From Paenibacillus rubinfantis (GTDB taxonomy: Bacteria > Bacillota > Bacilli > Paenibacillales > Paenibacillaceae), in NCBI RefSeq assembly GCF_001486505.1, contig NZ_LN909061.1, positions 141,639-177,378 of the forward strand: a stretch of DNA of 35,740 nt, in the 5' to 3' direction. Below the pieces are notes generated by a model. The model saw nothing but the letters and a program-made list of their open reading frames with translations. It had not been told where the DNA came from and did no database searches. How positions within the stretch are numbered: the first letter of the stretch is position 1; each line of letters begins with the position of its first letter. Positions 1-6,633 of the stretch are shown here, piece by piece. Both the position numbers and the translations under genes were made by a program.

Positions 1-845
1 GAAGCGTCGCGCAGCGCCTCGTACAGCAGCTCCATCGCCTCCGGCGTCCGCAGATCGCCGAGATAAACGACGGCGAGCCGACGGAGCTGCATTTGCGGAT
101 CGCGCAGCGCCTCCGCGAGCAGCGGCAGCGCCTCTGCGCCCGGCTGCTGCAACGACTCCAGCGCGGCGTAGCGCACGCGCCAATCTGGATCCTTCATCCG
201 CTCGCGGATTTCGTCCAGGCTAAGCTCGCGCCGCTGCTCGACGAACTCCGTCTCGCTGCGGCCGTGGGCGATCGCTTGCGCGATGATGCCTTTCAGCCGT
301 TCCGGCGGATATGCAGCTTCCAGCTCCTGCTCGATCTCGCGGGCGATATCGGGCAGCTCGCCATAGCGCACGCCGTAATCGGTGAGCTTACGCTCCTTGA
401 TCAGCGTGGCGCTGGCCACCTCGGTTACAGCGTTCACGAACCGCTCGGACAGCGAAATCCGTTCCTCACGGGTCCCCGCCTTCACCCGAATTTGCATCGG
501 AATGCCGCGAAAAAACTGCACGAACACCTGCGCCTCCCCGTAACCTGACGGTTCCCCGCTCTCCGGGCTCCAGGCCGATTCGACCCCTTCTTGGCCAAAC
601 TGCTTCTGCACCTCGGATAGAATCGCCGCCCAATCGGCGTTCCCCTTCCGATCCAAGGCAACGAAATCGGCGGTGTGGAACACGCTTTTTACCCCGGGGA
701 TATGCAGCAACCCGCGGATCCAGACCGGGGCGGAGCGTTCGTTGTCCAACGTATATGTTTTCCGAATCCCCGGTTCCAGGCTCTCATCCAAATGCAGCTT
801 CATGGAATTTGGGCTGGGGGTCGGTTCGATAAAGACGATCTTCAT
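1..845 (-). CDS. cvfC: Conserved virulence factor C-like protein (Nfu N-terminal domain + HEAT repeats), 5' part
   Basis: The minus-strand reading frame opens at an ATG at 845, behind a good Shine-Dalgarno (AAAGGAGC, 863-856), and runs off the left edge, so about 281 codons of the N-terminal part are present. The protein begins MKIVFIEPTPSPNSMKLHLD, which matches the Nfu/NifU N-terminal (scaffold-like) domain. Further in, segments such as DPDWRVRYAALESL and RDPQMQLRRLAVVYLGDL repeat in the pattern of HEAT/PBS-lyase repeats. This combination is that of Staphylococcus CvfC and Bacillus YpgR. The molecular role of the family is not well defined; the Staphylococcus protein affects virulence-factor expression. 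It is divergent from the cyd operon. The N-terminal domain is clear; the symbol rests on domain order alone, and the C-terminus is not visible. Confidence 0.75.
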   Translation of the reverse strand, partial: MKIVFIEPTPSPNSMKLHLDESLEPGIRKTYTLDNERSAPVWIRGLLHIPGVKSVFHTADFVALDRKGNADWAAILSEVQKQFGQEGVESAWSPESGEPSGYGEAQVFVQFFRGIPMQIRVKAGTREERISLSERFVNAVTEVASATLIKERKLTDYGVRYGELPDIAREIEQELEAAYPPERLKGIIAQAIAHGRSETEFVEQRRELSLDEIRERMKDPDWRVRYAALESLQQPGAEALPLLAEALRDPQMQLRRLAVVYLGDLRTPEAMELLYEALRDA

Positions 846-901
846 TAAAATCACAGCTCCTTTCAATAGGTGACGCCTTCATTCACAGATTATTCAATTT
901 T

Positions 902-930
902 TTAATATTTTCTTGTTTATTGTACCTCAA
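902..930 (-). promoter_or_regulatory. Possible sigma-A promoter for the cvfC-like gene
   Basis: On the minus strand TTGAGG (930-925) is followed after 17 bases by TATTAA (907-902), about 55 bases upstream of the ATG. Each box differs from consensus at two positions, so this is a weak candidate in an AT-rich spacer. Confidence 0.3.
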
Positions 931-1006
931 TGCAACGTAATGCCCAAGCCTCATAGGAATAAAAAGGAACAACCGCGACACACTAACTGGGCAAGGAGGC
1001 GGAAGC

Positions 1007-1117
1007 ATGTTCCAAAAACAAGAGCGAACCCTGGCGATCGTATGTCTTATAGTGGCGGTAATCATGCTGTACGCCTTCATCAAGAGCGTTGTCCGTTTTC
1101 TCCACTACTTCTCCTGA
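1007..1117 (+). CDS. Small single-span membrane protein leading the cyd operon
   Basis: This 36-codon frame (start MFQKQERTLAIVCLIVAVIM, end RFLHYFS) has a near-perfect ribosome binding site (AAGGAGG, 993-999) seven bases before its ATG and ends 12 bases before cydA. Residues 8-27 form one hydrophobic helix, with a charged N-terminus and a basic, aromatic C-terminal tail. I do not recognise a family. Tight linkage to cydA, cydB and cydS suggests co-expression and perhaps a bd-oxidase accessory or assembly peptide, by analogy with the tiny CydX/CydS subunits. That role is inference. The strong start signal is the main evidence that it is real. Confidence 0.6.
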   Translation: MFQKQERTLAIVCLIVAVIMLYAFIKSVVRFLHYFS

Positions 1118-1129
1118 AGGAGCTTCGTC

Positions 1130-2479
1130 ATGGCTAACCTTGATCCGGTCACCTTAAGCCGTATGCTTACCGGGTTGACCTTGTTTGTACATATCGTGTT
1201 TGCTTCAATCGGCGTTGGCGTGCCGCTGATGATTGCCCTTGCGGAATGGCGGGGCATCCGCGCCGCCGATATGCATTATACTTTGCTGGCCCGCCGTTGG
1301 GCTCGCGGCTTCGTCATTTCCGTGGCGATTGGCGTCGTGACCGGCACGTCCATCGGATTGCAGTTGAGCCTGCTCTGGCCGACCTTTATGCGGGTGGCGG
1401 GGCAGGCGATTGCGTTGCCTCTGTTTATGGAGACCTTTGCTTTTTTCGTGGAGGCGATTTTTCTTGGCATCTACCTGTATACATGGGACCGGTTCAAAAA
1501 CAAGCTTCTGCACCTGCTTTTGCTGATACCGGTGGCCATTGGCTCTTCGGCGTCGGCGTTCTTCATCACCACGCTGAACGCCTTCATGAACACGCCGCAA
1601 GGCTTCACACCCAAGAATGGAGTGATCGCCGACTTTCGCCCGTTGGTGGCGATGTTTAATCCGGCAACGCCAACCAAGGTCTCGCATGTGCTGGCGTCCT
1701 CCTATACGGTAAGCGCCGGGGTTTTAGCGGGGATCGCCGCTTTCAGCCTGCTGCGAGGCCGGGACCATGTCTATTTCAAAAAAGCGCTGAAGCTGACGGT
1801 GGTATCCTCCTTCGTGTTTGCGCTGGCTACCGCGATGATCGGAGACTTCTCCGGGAAGTTTTTGGCCAAGTACCAGCCCGAGAAGCTGGCCGCTGCGGAA
1901 TGGCACTTTGAAACGATGGAGCGGGCTCCGCTAATATACGGCGGCGTAATGGATGAGTCGGGGAACGTCAAATACGCGCTGGAAATCCCGTATGCGCTTA
2001 GTATCCTCGCTGGAAACTCGCCCAATACTCGGGTGATCGGGCTTGAGGAATTCCCGGAGGACGTTCGCCCGCCTTTACTGATTCATTATATGTTTGATCT
2101 TAAGGTCACGATCGGGGTGCTGCTCGTCCTGATTCCGTTTCTATATTTGCTGCGTCGCTACCTGCCCGGCGGCAAAAAAGGAGTTCCAATATGGCTTCTG
2201 ATCGGCATTCTGGCACTGGGGCCGTTAGCGATGGTAGCTATTGAGCTGGGGTGGATGTTTGCCGAGTTCGGCCGTCAACCGTGGATTATCCGCGGTTATA
2301 TGAAGGTGGGAGAAGCCGCCACCACTTCGGAAAGCGTTGGCCCGATGCTTCTGATGTTCGCCGTGTTGTATCTCGTCCTGTGTCTATCCTGCGTCCTGGT
2401 GTTGTCCCGGATGTTCCGAAACAAAGATGTGCTGACAGAGCTGCGGCAAGCACAGCTGGAGGGAGGACGCGGTCAATGA
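1130..2479 (+). CDS. cydA: Cytochrome bd-type quinol oxidase subunit I
   Basis: CydA is the haem-bearing subunit of cytochrome bd oxidase, a membrane enzyme that oxidises quinol and reduces oxygen to water without pumping protons. The 449-residue protein has about nine membrane helices. Visible ligands and motifs are His21 (LFVHIVFA), His186 (SHVLASS), Glu101 and Glu108 (FMETFAFFVEAIF), a probable haem-b methionine at 321 (HYMFDLKVTIG), and the GRQPW signature at 381-385. The periplasmic Q-loop is short, as in Geobacillus and B. subtilis YthA enzymes and unlike E. coli. The ATG follows AAGGAG. The stop overlaps the cydB start in an ATGA junction, which implies translational coupling. No cydCD genes follow it here. 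Confidence 0.95.
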   Translation: MANLDPVTLSRMLTGLTLFVHIVFASIGVGVPLMIALAEWRGIRAADMHYTLLARRWARGFVISVAIGVVTGTSIGLQLSLLWPTFMRVAGQAIALPLFMETFAFFVEAIFLGIYLYTWDRFKNKLLHLLLLIPVAIGSSASAFFITTLNAFMNTPQGFTPKNGVIADFRPLVAMFNPATPTKVSHVLASSYTVSAGVLAGIAAFSLLRGRDHVYFKKALKLTVVSSFVFALATAMIGDFSGKFLAKYQPEKLAAAEWHFETMERAPLIYGGVMDESGNVKYALEIPYALSILAGNSPNTRVIGLEEFPEDVRPPLLIHYMFDLKVTIGVLLVLIPFLYLLRRYLPGGKKGVPIWLLIGILALGPLAMVAIELGWMFAEFGRQPWIIRGYMKVGEAATTSESVGPMLLMFAVLYLVLCLSCVLVLSRMFRNKDVLTELRQAQLEGGRGQ

Positions 2480-3507
2480 GCTACGAATTGGTGGGCATCA
2501 CCGTACTGTGGACATTCCTGTTTGGCTATTTAATTGTGGCTTCCGTAGACTTTGGGGCTGGATTCTTCAGCTATTACAGCGTGATCACAGGACATGAGAA
2601 CAAAATTCACGACATTATTCAGCGTTACCTGTCCCCGGTGTGGGAAGTGACCAACGTGTTTTTGATCTTTTTCGTCGTGGGGTTGGTTGGATTTTTTCCC
2701 GACTCCGCTTATTATTACGGTACTGCGTTGCTGGTTCCCGGCAGCCTGGTCACCGTGCTGCTCGCCTTGCGGGGCGCATACTACGCATATAACACCTATG
2801 GTAGCAGCCAAGCGAACAATAAAACGTATATGGGGATCTACGGGGCGACGGGATTGCTAATTCCGGCGGCCCTTTCGACGATCCTGGCGATTTCGGAGGG
2901 CGGTATCATCGTCGAGATCGAGGGGAAAGTTGTCCTGGATTGGGCAGCCTTCTTTGGCAATCCGTATACCTGGTCGGTGATCCTGCTAGCGTTGGTATCT
3001 GTGTTATACATTTCGGCGATGTTTCTTGCGTTTTATGCGGATAAAGCTGGGGACCGCCGAGCTTTTGAAGTGCTGCGGGGGTATGCATTGCTGTGGAGCG
3101 GGCCAACGATTTTGGCCTGTGTGTTTGCCTTTTTTCAGATCAACCGGCAAAATCCAGAGCACTACGCTCATATGCTGGAGGTAGCGTGGATGTTTATCGC
3201 CTCGTTAGCCTGCTTCCTGGGAGCCGTTGCCTTGGTATGGAAAAAGCGACGGTTAGGCTGGTCATTTCTGCTGGTCATGCTGCAGTTTGCATTTGCCTGG
3301 TATGGGTATGGCCGGAGCCACCTTCCCTATATTCTTTATAAGCAGGTCAGCATCTATGAAAGCTTCACCAACGAGACGATGGCCGTCGCCTTGATCACCG
3401 CTTTCGTCGCGGGACTATGCATCCTCATTCCATCTTTGTTCCTGCTGATGCGCCTGTTTCTGTTCGACGCGAAATACGTGCGAGGCAACTCGCCGGAGAA
3501 AGGGTGA
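2476..3507 (+). CDS. cydB: Cytochrome bd-type quinol oxidase subunit II
   Basis: CydB is the haem-free partner of CydA in the bd oxidase. The 343-residue protein starts MSYELVGITVLWTFLFGYLI. It has about eight hydrophobic helices and the family's early acidic segment (VDFGAGFFSYYS), and it most resembles the YthB/CbdB branch. The start was chosen at 2476 because it overlaps the cydA stop by four bases and has GGAGGGAGG just upstream inside cydA. The frame stays open further upstream, but that part is only the shadow of cydA. The last base of the stop codon is the first base of the cydS start, so cydA, cydB and cydS form a tightly coupled unit. Confidence 0.95.
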   Translation: MSYELVGITVLWTFLFGYLIVASVDFGAGFFSYYSVITGHENKIHDIIQRYLSPVWEVTNVFLIFFVVGLVGFFPDSAYYYGTALLVPGSLVTVLLALRGAYYAYNTYGSSQANNKTYMGIYGATGLLIPAALSTILAISEGGIIVEIEGKVVLDWAAFFGNPYTWSVILLALVSVLYISAMFLAFYADKAGDRRAFEVLRGYALLWSGPTILACVFAFFQINRQNPEHYAHMLEVAWMFIASLACFLGAVALVWKKRRLGWSFLLVMLQFAFAWYGYGRSHLPYILYKQVSIYESFTNETMAVALITAFVAGLCILIPSLFLLMRLFLFDAKYVRGNSPEKG

Positions 3508-3614
3508 TGACGGTGGAATGGTTTACGATCATGGTGGCGCCGGAGTTGGTTGTGGTTGGGGCGGTCCTGTTCTTGTTTATCTATGCCGCGAAATATAAAG
3601 ATCGGGCGGAATGA
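3507..3614 (+). CDS. cydS: Cytochrome bd oxidase small subunit CydS
   Basis: This 35-residue peptide begins MTVEWFTIMVAPELVVVGAV and continues as one transmembrane helix with a short charged tail (KYKDRAE). It directly follows cydB with a one-base overlap (TGATG). A short single-span subunit, CydS, encoded just after cydB, is part of the Geobacillus bd oxidase structure, where it packs on CydA near the b haems. The MxxxP pattern near the N-terminus and the position both fit. The ribosome binding site would be the GGAGAAAGG inside the end of cydB. It is easily missed by automated callers because of its size. Confidence 0.8.
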   Translation: MTVEWFTIMVAPELVVVGAVLFLFIYAAKYKDRAE

Positions 3615-3696
3615 AACAAGAAACTTGGTTTGCCGCCTAAATTATTCTAGAATAAGAGAAAAGCAAAAGAACGTGCGGAGAGGAGCAACCGGAGCG

Positions 3697-4722
3697 ATGC
3701 CAAGAAGAACGCGCTACAACAACATCGATAACGTAAGCACAGACAAAACGTTGAAGCAGTTCAGACAATGGCGGGAAGAGCGCCGCAGAAAAAAGAAGGA
3801 CTATTCCTACGTTATCCCCAATAAGCCGCCGCAGCTCGATTACTTGCATCAAAACCGCGTGGAGACCACGATGACCTGGATCGGTCATTCCACGTTTCTC
3901 ATTCAGTATCAAGGACTAAATATCGTGACGGATCCCGTCTGGGCGATGCGTATGGGGTTCCAGCGCCGGTTATGCCAACCGGGGATCCCGATCGACAAGT
4001 TGCCGCCGATTGATGTGATCCTGATCTCCCATTCGCATTACGATCATATGCACTTGGCTTCCATCCGCCGCCTATACGACAGGGACACCACTACGATTTT
4101 GGTCCCCGTTGGACTCGGGCGGAAGATGCAGCGAAAGGGATTCCACCGCGTTCAGGAAATGAGTTGGTGGGAGCGGGTGCGAATCGGCGCGGTCGATATC
4201 TCGTTTGTGCCGACCCAGCACTGGACGCGCCGGACGCCGTTCGATACGAATACGTCCCATTGGGGCGGGTACGTTTTGGAGCCGGCGTCTAGTGAGGGTG
4301 GAGCAAAGCCGCCGGTGATCTATTTTGCCGGGGATAGCGGGTATTTCCGCGGATTCGCTGAAATTGGGAGCCGATTCGATATCGACGCGGCGCTGCTGCC
4401 GATCGGCGCGTATGAGCCGGAATGGTTTATGACCAGCCAGCATACAACGCCGGAGGAGGCGCTTCAAGCCTTCATTGACGTCAACGCCAAGCTGATGATT
4501 CCGATGCATTATGGCACGTTTCGTCTGGCTGACGATACCGCGCGTGAAGCGCTGGACCGCCTGGAGGCGGACCGGCAACGGCGCGGCATCTCCGAAGACA
4601 TGATTCGGCTGTTGCATCACGGGGAAACGCTGCGATTGCCTCATCTGCCACCGCAGCCACCGGCCGCGGTTCCACCCCAAGAAACAGAGCGAATCCCGCA
4701 GTTGAGCGGACGCACTCATTAA
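3697..4722 (+). CDS. MBL-fold metallo-hydrolase, NAPE-PLD/UlaG-like
   Basis: This 341-residue cytoplasmic protein belongs to the metallo-beta-lactamase superfamily. It has TMTWIGHSTFLIQ at 58-70, the metal-binding HSHYDH at 112-117, His175 (PTQHW), Asp213 (FAGDSGY) and His271 (PMHYG). These residues together make a complete dinuclear metal site. The spacing and the QHW(T)xR motif are those of the NAPE-phospholipase D/RomA-like branch, whose bacterial substrates are mostly unknown. The start at 3697 has GGAGAGGAG upstream and leads directly into a basic N-terminus; earlier in-frame codons overlap cydS and look non-coding. It may be read with the cyd operon, since the gap is only 82 bases, or from its own promoter. 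Confidence 0.85.
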   Translation: MPRRTRYNNIDNVSTDKTLKQFRQWREERRRKKKDYSYVIPNKPPQLDYLHQNRVETTMTWIGHSTFLIQYQGLNIVTDPVWAMRMGFQRRLCQPGIPIDKLPPIDVILISHSHYDHMHLASIRRLYDRDTTTILVPVGLGRKMQRKGFHRVQEMSWWERVRIGAVDISFVPTQHWTRRTPFDTNTSHWGGYVLEPASSEGGAKPPVIYFAGDSGYFRGFAEIGSRFDIDAALLPIGAYEPEWFMTSQHTTPEEALQAFIDVNAKLMIPMHYGTFRLADDTAREALDRLEADRQRRGISEDMIRLLHHGETLRLPHLPPQPPAAVPPQETERIPQLSGRTH

Positions 4723-5050
4723 TCATGAGCCCGGCTGAGTTGTGGCCGGTTAGGTTGGGCGGGTTGCGCCGGCTGCTCGGCTGCACTGGCTGGATCTGGG
4801 TTGATCCCGTTTGGGCGGGCGCACCTGCTGTCCAGCCTCCTTTGCACCATTATCCCGTTTAATCAGGCGGCGGGTGTCCCCGATTCTCTCTAAACCTCGT
4901 AGAAACGGTAACTGTTCTTTGTATATAACCTTTCGGACTAAGTGAAATCCGATTCTCTAGCCCAAACCTTGTACAATCAGCTAGCATTCTTATTTGGTAG
5001 ATCCTCAAGAATTAGTTGGCTTTGTTCATGCTAACCCTACCTACCGTTAG
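4723..5050. other. Non-coding stretch left of the 40-bp array
   Basis: I see no convincing gene here. The stretch contains the left inverted repeat of the IS1595-like element (4836-4867). Its left part is GC-rich and its right part (4880-5040) is more AT-rich. No clear promoter or terminator was found. Confidence 0.5.
4836..4867. repeat. Left terminal inverted repeat of the IS1595-like element
   Basis: It pairs with 6323-6354 as reverse complement with 28 of 32 matches. An uninterrupted run of 18 bases contains CTTTGCACCATTATCCC. The mismatches lie outside that core. Confidence 0.7.
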
Positions 5051-5289
5051 GTGGATTCGCTTAGGTGCGTTTAAGCTGCAGCCGCAATAGGCAGATTCGC
5101 TTAGGTGCGTTTAAGCTGCAGCCGCAATAGGCAGATTCGCTTAGGTGCGTTTAAGCTGCAGCCGCAATAGGCAGATTCGCTTAGGTGCGTTTAAGCTGCA
5201 GCCGCAATAGGTGGATTCGCTTAGGTGCGTTTAAGCTGCAGCAACAATAGGCTGATTCGTTTAGGGCGATTAAGCCGCTGCAGCCATAG
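5051..5289. repeat. 40-bp tandem direct repeat array, five good copies plus one degenerate copy
   Basis: Copies start at 5051, 5091, 5131, 5171 and 5211, each exactly 40 bases, with variation only at the second to fourth bases (GTGG, GCAG) and near the 3' end of copy five. A sixth, degenerate copy (5251-5289) overlaps the last codons and stop of the transposase gene. Within each unit are the 8-base palindrome GCTGCAGC and a GCTTA/TAAGC inverted pair separated by eight bases. Read on the minus strand, a unit contains ATT GCG GCT GCA GCT TAA, which closely matches the gene's own end, ATG GCT GCA GCG GCT TAA. There are no unique spacers, so this is not CRISPR. Confidence 0.9.
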
Positions 5290-6175
5290 GCGGATTTGAT
5301 TGGCGATTGATCAGCTTGTGGTAGGAGATGGCTGGAACTTCCACACACATGCCCAGCAGTAACTGTTGCATCGATTCCTTTGTTTCGGGCAGAAGTAACT
5401 CCCGGCGTCCAGTATACTCATTTAAGTAGGCTTGCAGATATTTTGGGCCCAGAGCGACATATGTATTTTTCAGCGAATTCCATGCTTCTCGTACCACTTT
5501 CCGCAAGGGCGCGTAGAGCCGAAAGGGCAGAGGGTGTGTCTGAACGGATGAAGCGTGGACATCCACCTGGTCATTGATAAACGCGGCCAGTTCGTGACGG
5601 CTCGCTTTAGTTCCACTTCCCCGCTTGTGCGATAGGAGACGGATTTTCACCTGCTTCGGCTCGCCCGACTCCGATACCGTACAACCAGCGATGACCGCCG
5701 AGTCATAAGGATGAGGAAACTGATGGCACCGGGCCGGATTTGTTCCGTACTGATCACAATTCACCTTCACTTCCCCAGTTAAAAGCTTACGAGCATTCAT
5801 TTCTCCAAGGGTATGGCGGATTTTGTGCAGCATCAACCAAGCGGTTTTATAGGTGACTCGGATCACCTGGCTTAGCCGCATTGCTGAGATACCATCAGGG
5901 AGTAGAAACAACTCCAAAGCTTGGAACCATTTCAACAGAGGCAAGTGTGTTCCTTCAAAAATCGTACCGACCAAAGGTGACGTTTGATGCGCGCATCTAC
6001 TACACTCGAATAAGGGGATTCTCCGGGAGTTCAGGCGAGTACAATACGTGTTGCCGCAGCGTGGGCAAGCGAAGCCATTGGGCCATTTCGTTGCGATGAT
6101 CGCTTCCATACAGGCCTCCTCGCTGTCAAAACGGCCGCTTAGAGCACGAAACCCCTTTTCGACATTTATGTTCAT
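5270..6175 (-). CDS. IS1595-family transposase-like protein with degenerate catalytic motifs
   Basis: This 301-residue protein has the IS1595 layout. An N-terminal zinc ribbon (CPRCGNTYC and CSRC, about residues 39-65) is followed by the helical LPLLKWFQALELFLL region and a C-terminal ISXO2-like domain that ends with KYLQAYLNEYTGRRE. The start at 6175 has TGGAGG nine bases upstream; an upstream extension in frame crosses the promoter and was discarded. Typical members show VDE, TDxW and HTNxxESFW motifs around the D-D-N/E residues. Here the first reads VKVNCDQ, the second appears lost (VDVHASS) and the third reads VREAWNSLKN. It is therefore probably not a competent recombinase and could act as a DNA-binding protein. 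Its promoter carries a LexA box. Confidence 0.8.
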   Translation of the reverse strand: MNINVEKGFRALSGRFDSEEACMEAIIATKWPNGFACPRCGNTYCTRLNSRRIPLFECSRCAHQTSPLVGTIFEGTHLPLLKWFQALELFLLPDGISAMRLSQVIRVTYKTAWLMLHKIRHTLGEMNARKLLTGEVKVNCDQYGTNPARCHQFPHPYDSAVIAGCTVSESGEPKQVKIRLLSHKRGSGTKASRHELAAFINDQVDVHASSVQTHPLPFRLYAPLRKVVREAWNSLKNTYVALGPKYLQAYLNEYTGRRELLLPETKESMQQLLLGMCVEVPAISYHKLINRQSNPPMAAAA

Positions 6176-6226
6176 GTCTGCCAACCTCCAATCGATGAGA
6201 ATAGGGATGCGCGTTCGCTTTATTCC

Positions 6227-6255
6227 ATTATAAAGAACATACGTTCTGATGTCAA
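6227..6255 (-). promoter_or_regulatory. Perfect consensus sigma-A promoter of the transposase-like gene
   Basis: On the minus strand TTGACA (6255-6250) is followed after exactly 17 bases by TATAAT (6232-6227). The predicted transcript would start near 6220 and give a 5' leader of about 45 bases before the ATG at 6175. This is the strongest promoter sequence I see in the window, which is unusual for a transposase-type gene unless repressed. Confidence 0.85.
6234..6247. promoter_or_regulatory. LexA (DinR) SOS box inside the promoter spacer
   Basis: The sequence AGAACATACGTTCT fits the Gram-positive SOS-box core GAAC-N4-GTTC, and its central four bases fit the RNRY preference of the B. subtilis consensus. 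It lies wholly between the -35 and -10 boxes of the transposase promoter, where a bound LexA repressor would block RNA polymerase. This implies induction on DNA damage. Confidence 0.75.
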
Positions 6256-6322
6256 GAAAATAATCCCATATTTGGTTTTGTGAATTGGATCCATGCAAAT
6301 GGCCAGGCCCAGATCCCAAACT

Positions 6323-6354
6323 CCTGAACAAAAGGGATAATGGTGCAAAGGGGG
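6323..6354. repeat. Right terminal inverted repeat of the IS1595-like element
   Basis: It is the partner of 4836-4867, with 28 of 32 bases complementary. It lies about 70 bases beyond the -35 box of the transposase promoter, as expected for an element end on the upstream side of its gene. Confidence 0.7.
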
Positions 6355-6412
6355 CGCGGGTGGTACCAATGCAGGTTGGGCGCGGGAGGAACCAATGCGG
6401 GTTGGGCGCGGG
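6354..6412. repeat. 26-bp tandem repeat, about 2.3 copies
   Basis: Units at 6354-6379 and 6380-6405 share GCGCGGG, then ACCAATGC and GGTTGG. A third partial unit starts at 6406 and breaks up into a GC-rich stretch. It abuts the right end of the IS1595-like element. I see no coding sequence in it. Confidence 0.6.
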
Positions 6413-6560
6413 AGCTGCAAAAAGCTGGTCCCCACAGGTAGGGCGAGGCTGTTCGGGTAACCTTTGTGAGATACGAGGGAACGATGAGGATGAAACCCGA
6501 TTTTGGGCCGGATTTTAGGGATCTCTGCGCTTTTGGTTCAATTTCCTTGGTGAACTATGA

Positions 6561-6566
6561 TATAAT
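6561..6566 (+). promoter_or_regulatory. Probable -10 box for the ABC-F gene
   Basis: A consensus TATAAT lies about 70 bases upstream of the gene. The best -35 at a usable distance is TTCAAT (6537-6542, 18-base spacer), which is weak. No other promoter-like sequence is evident between the IS end and the gene. Confidence 0.45.
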
Positions 6567-6633
6567 ACGCCAGTAGTATCGACTATTTAGGATAGTCCGC
6601 ACTCACTATGATAAAAGGATGGTAATGCCTAAC

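Larger units (their letters stand above)
4836..6354 (-). mobile_element. IS1595-like element with 32-bp inverted ends, tandem array and transposase-like gene
   Basis: The element was delimited by an inverted repeat. The 32 bases at 4836-4867 and those at 6323-6354 are reverse complements at 28 of 32 positions, including a shared core of GGGATAATGGTGCAAAGG. Between them lie the 40-bp tandem array and a minus-strand IS1595-type transposase-like gene with its own promoter. The 1519-bp length fits a simple insertion sequence. I compared the 8 bases flanking each end and found no target-site duplication, so the insertion is either old or its exact tips differ from those given. Confidence 0.65.

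Noticed and set aside
846..1006. Rex operator upstream of the cyd operon
   Set aside because: Only a single half-site-like TTCAC is present; the inverted partner is missing.
5051..5289. CRISPR array
   Set aside because: The repeats are contiguous 40-bp units with no unique spacers and no cas genes nearby.
4828..6362. Target-site duplication flanking the IS1595-like element
   Set aside because: The 8-base flanks (CTGTCCAG and CGCGGGTG) do not match, nor do nearby registers.
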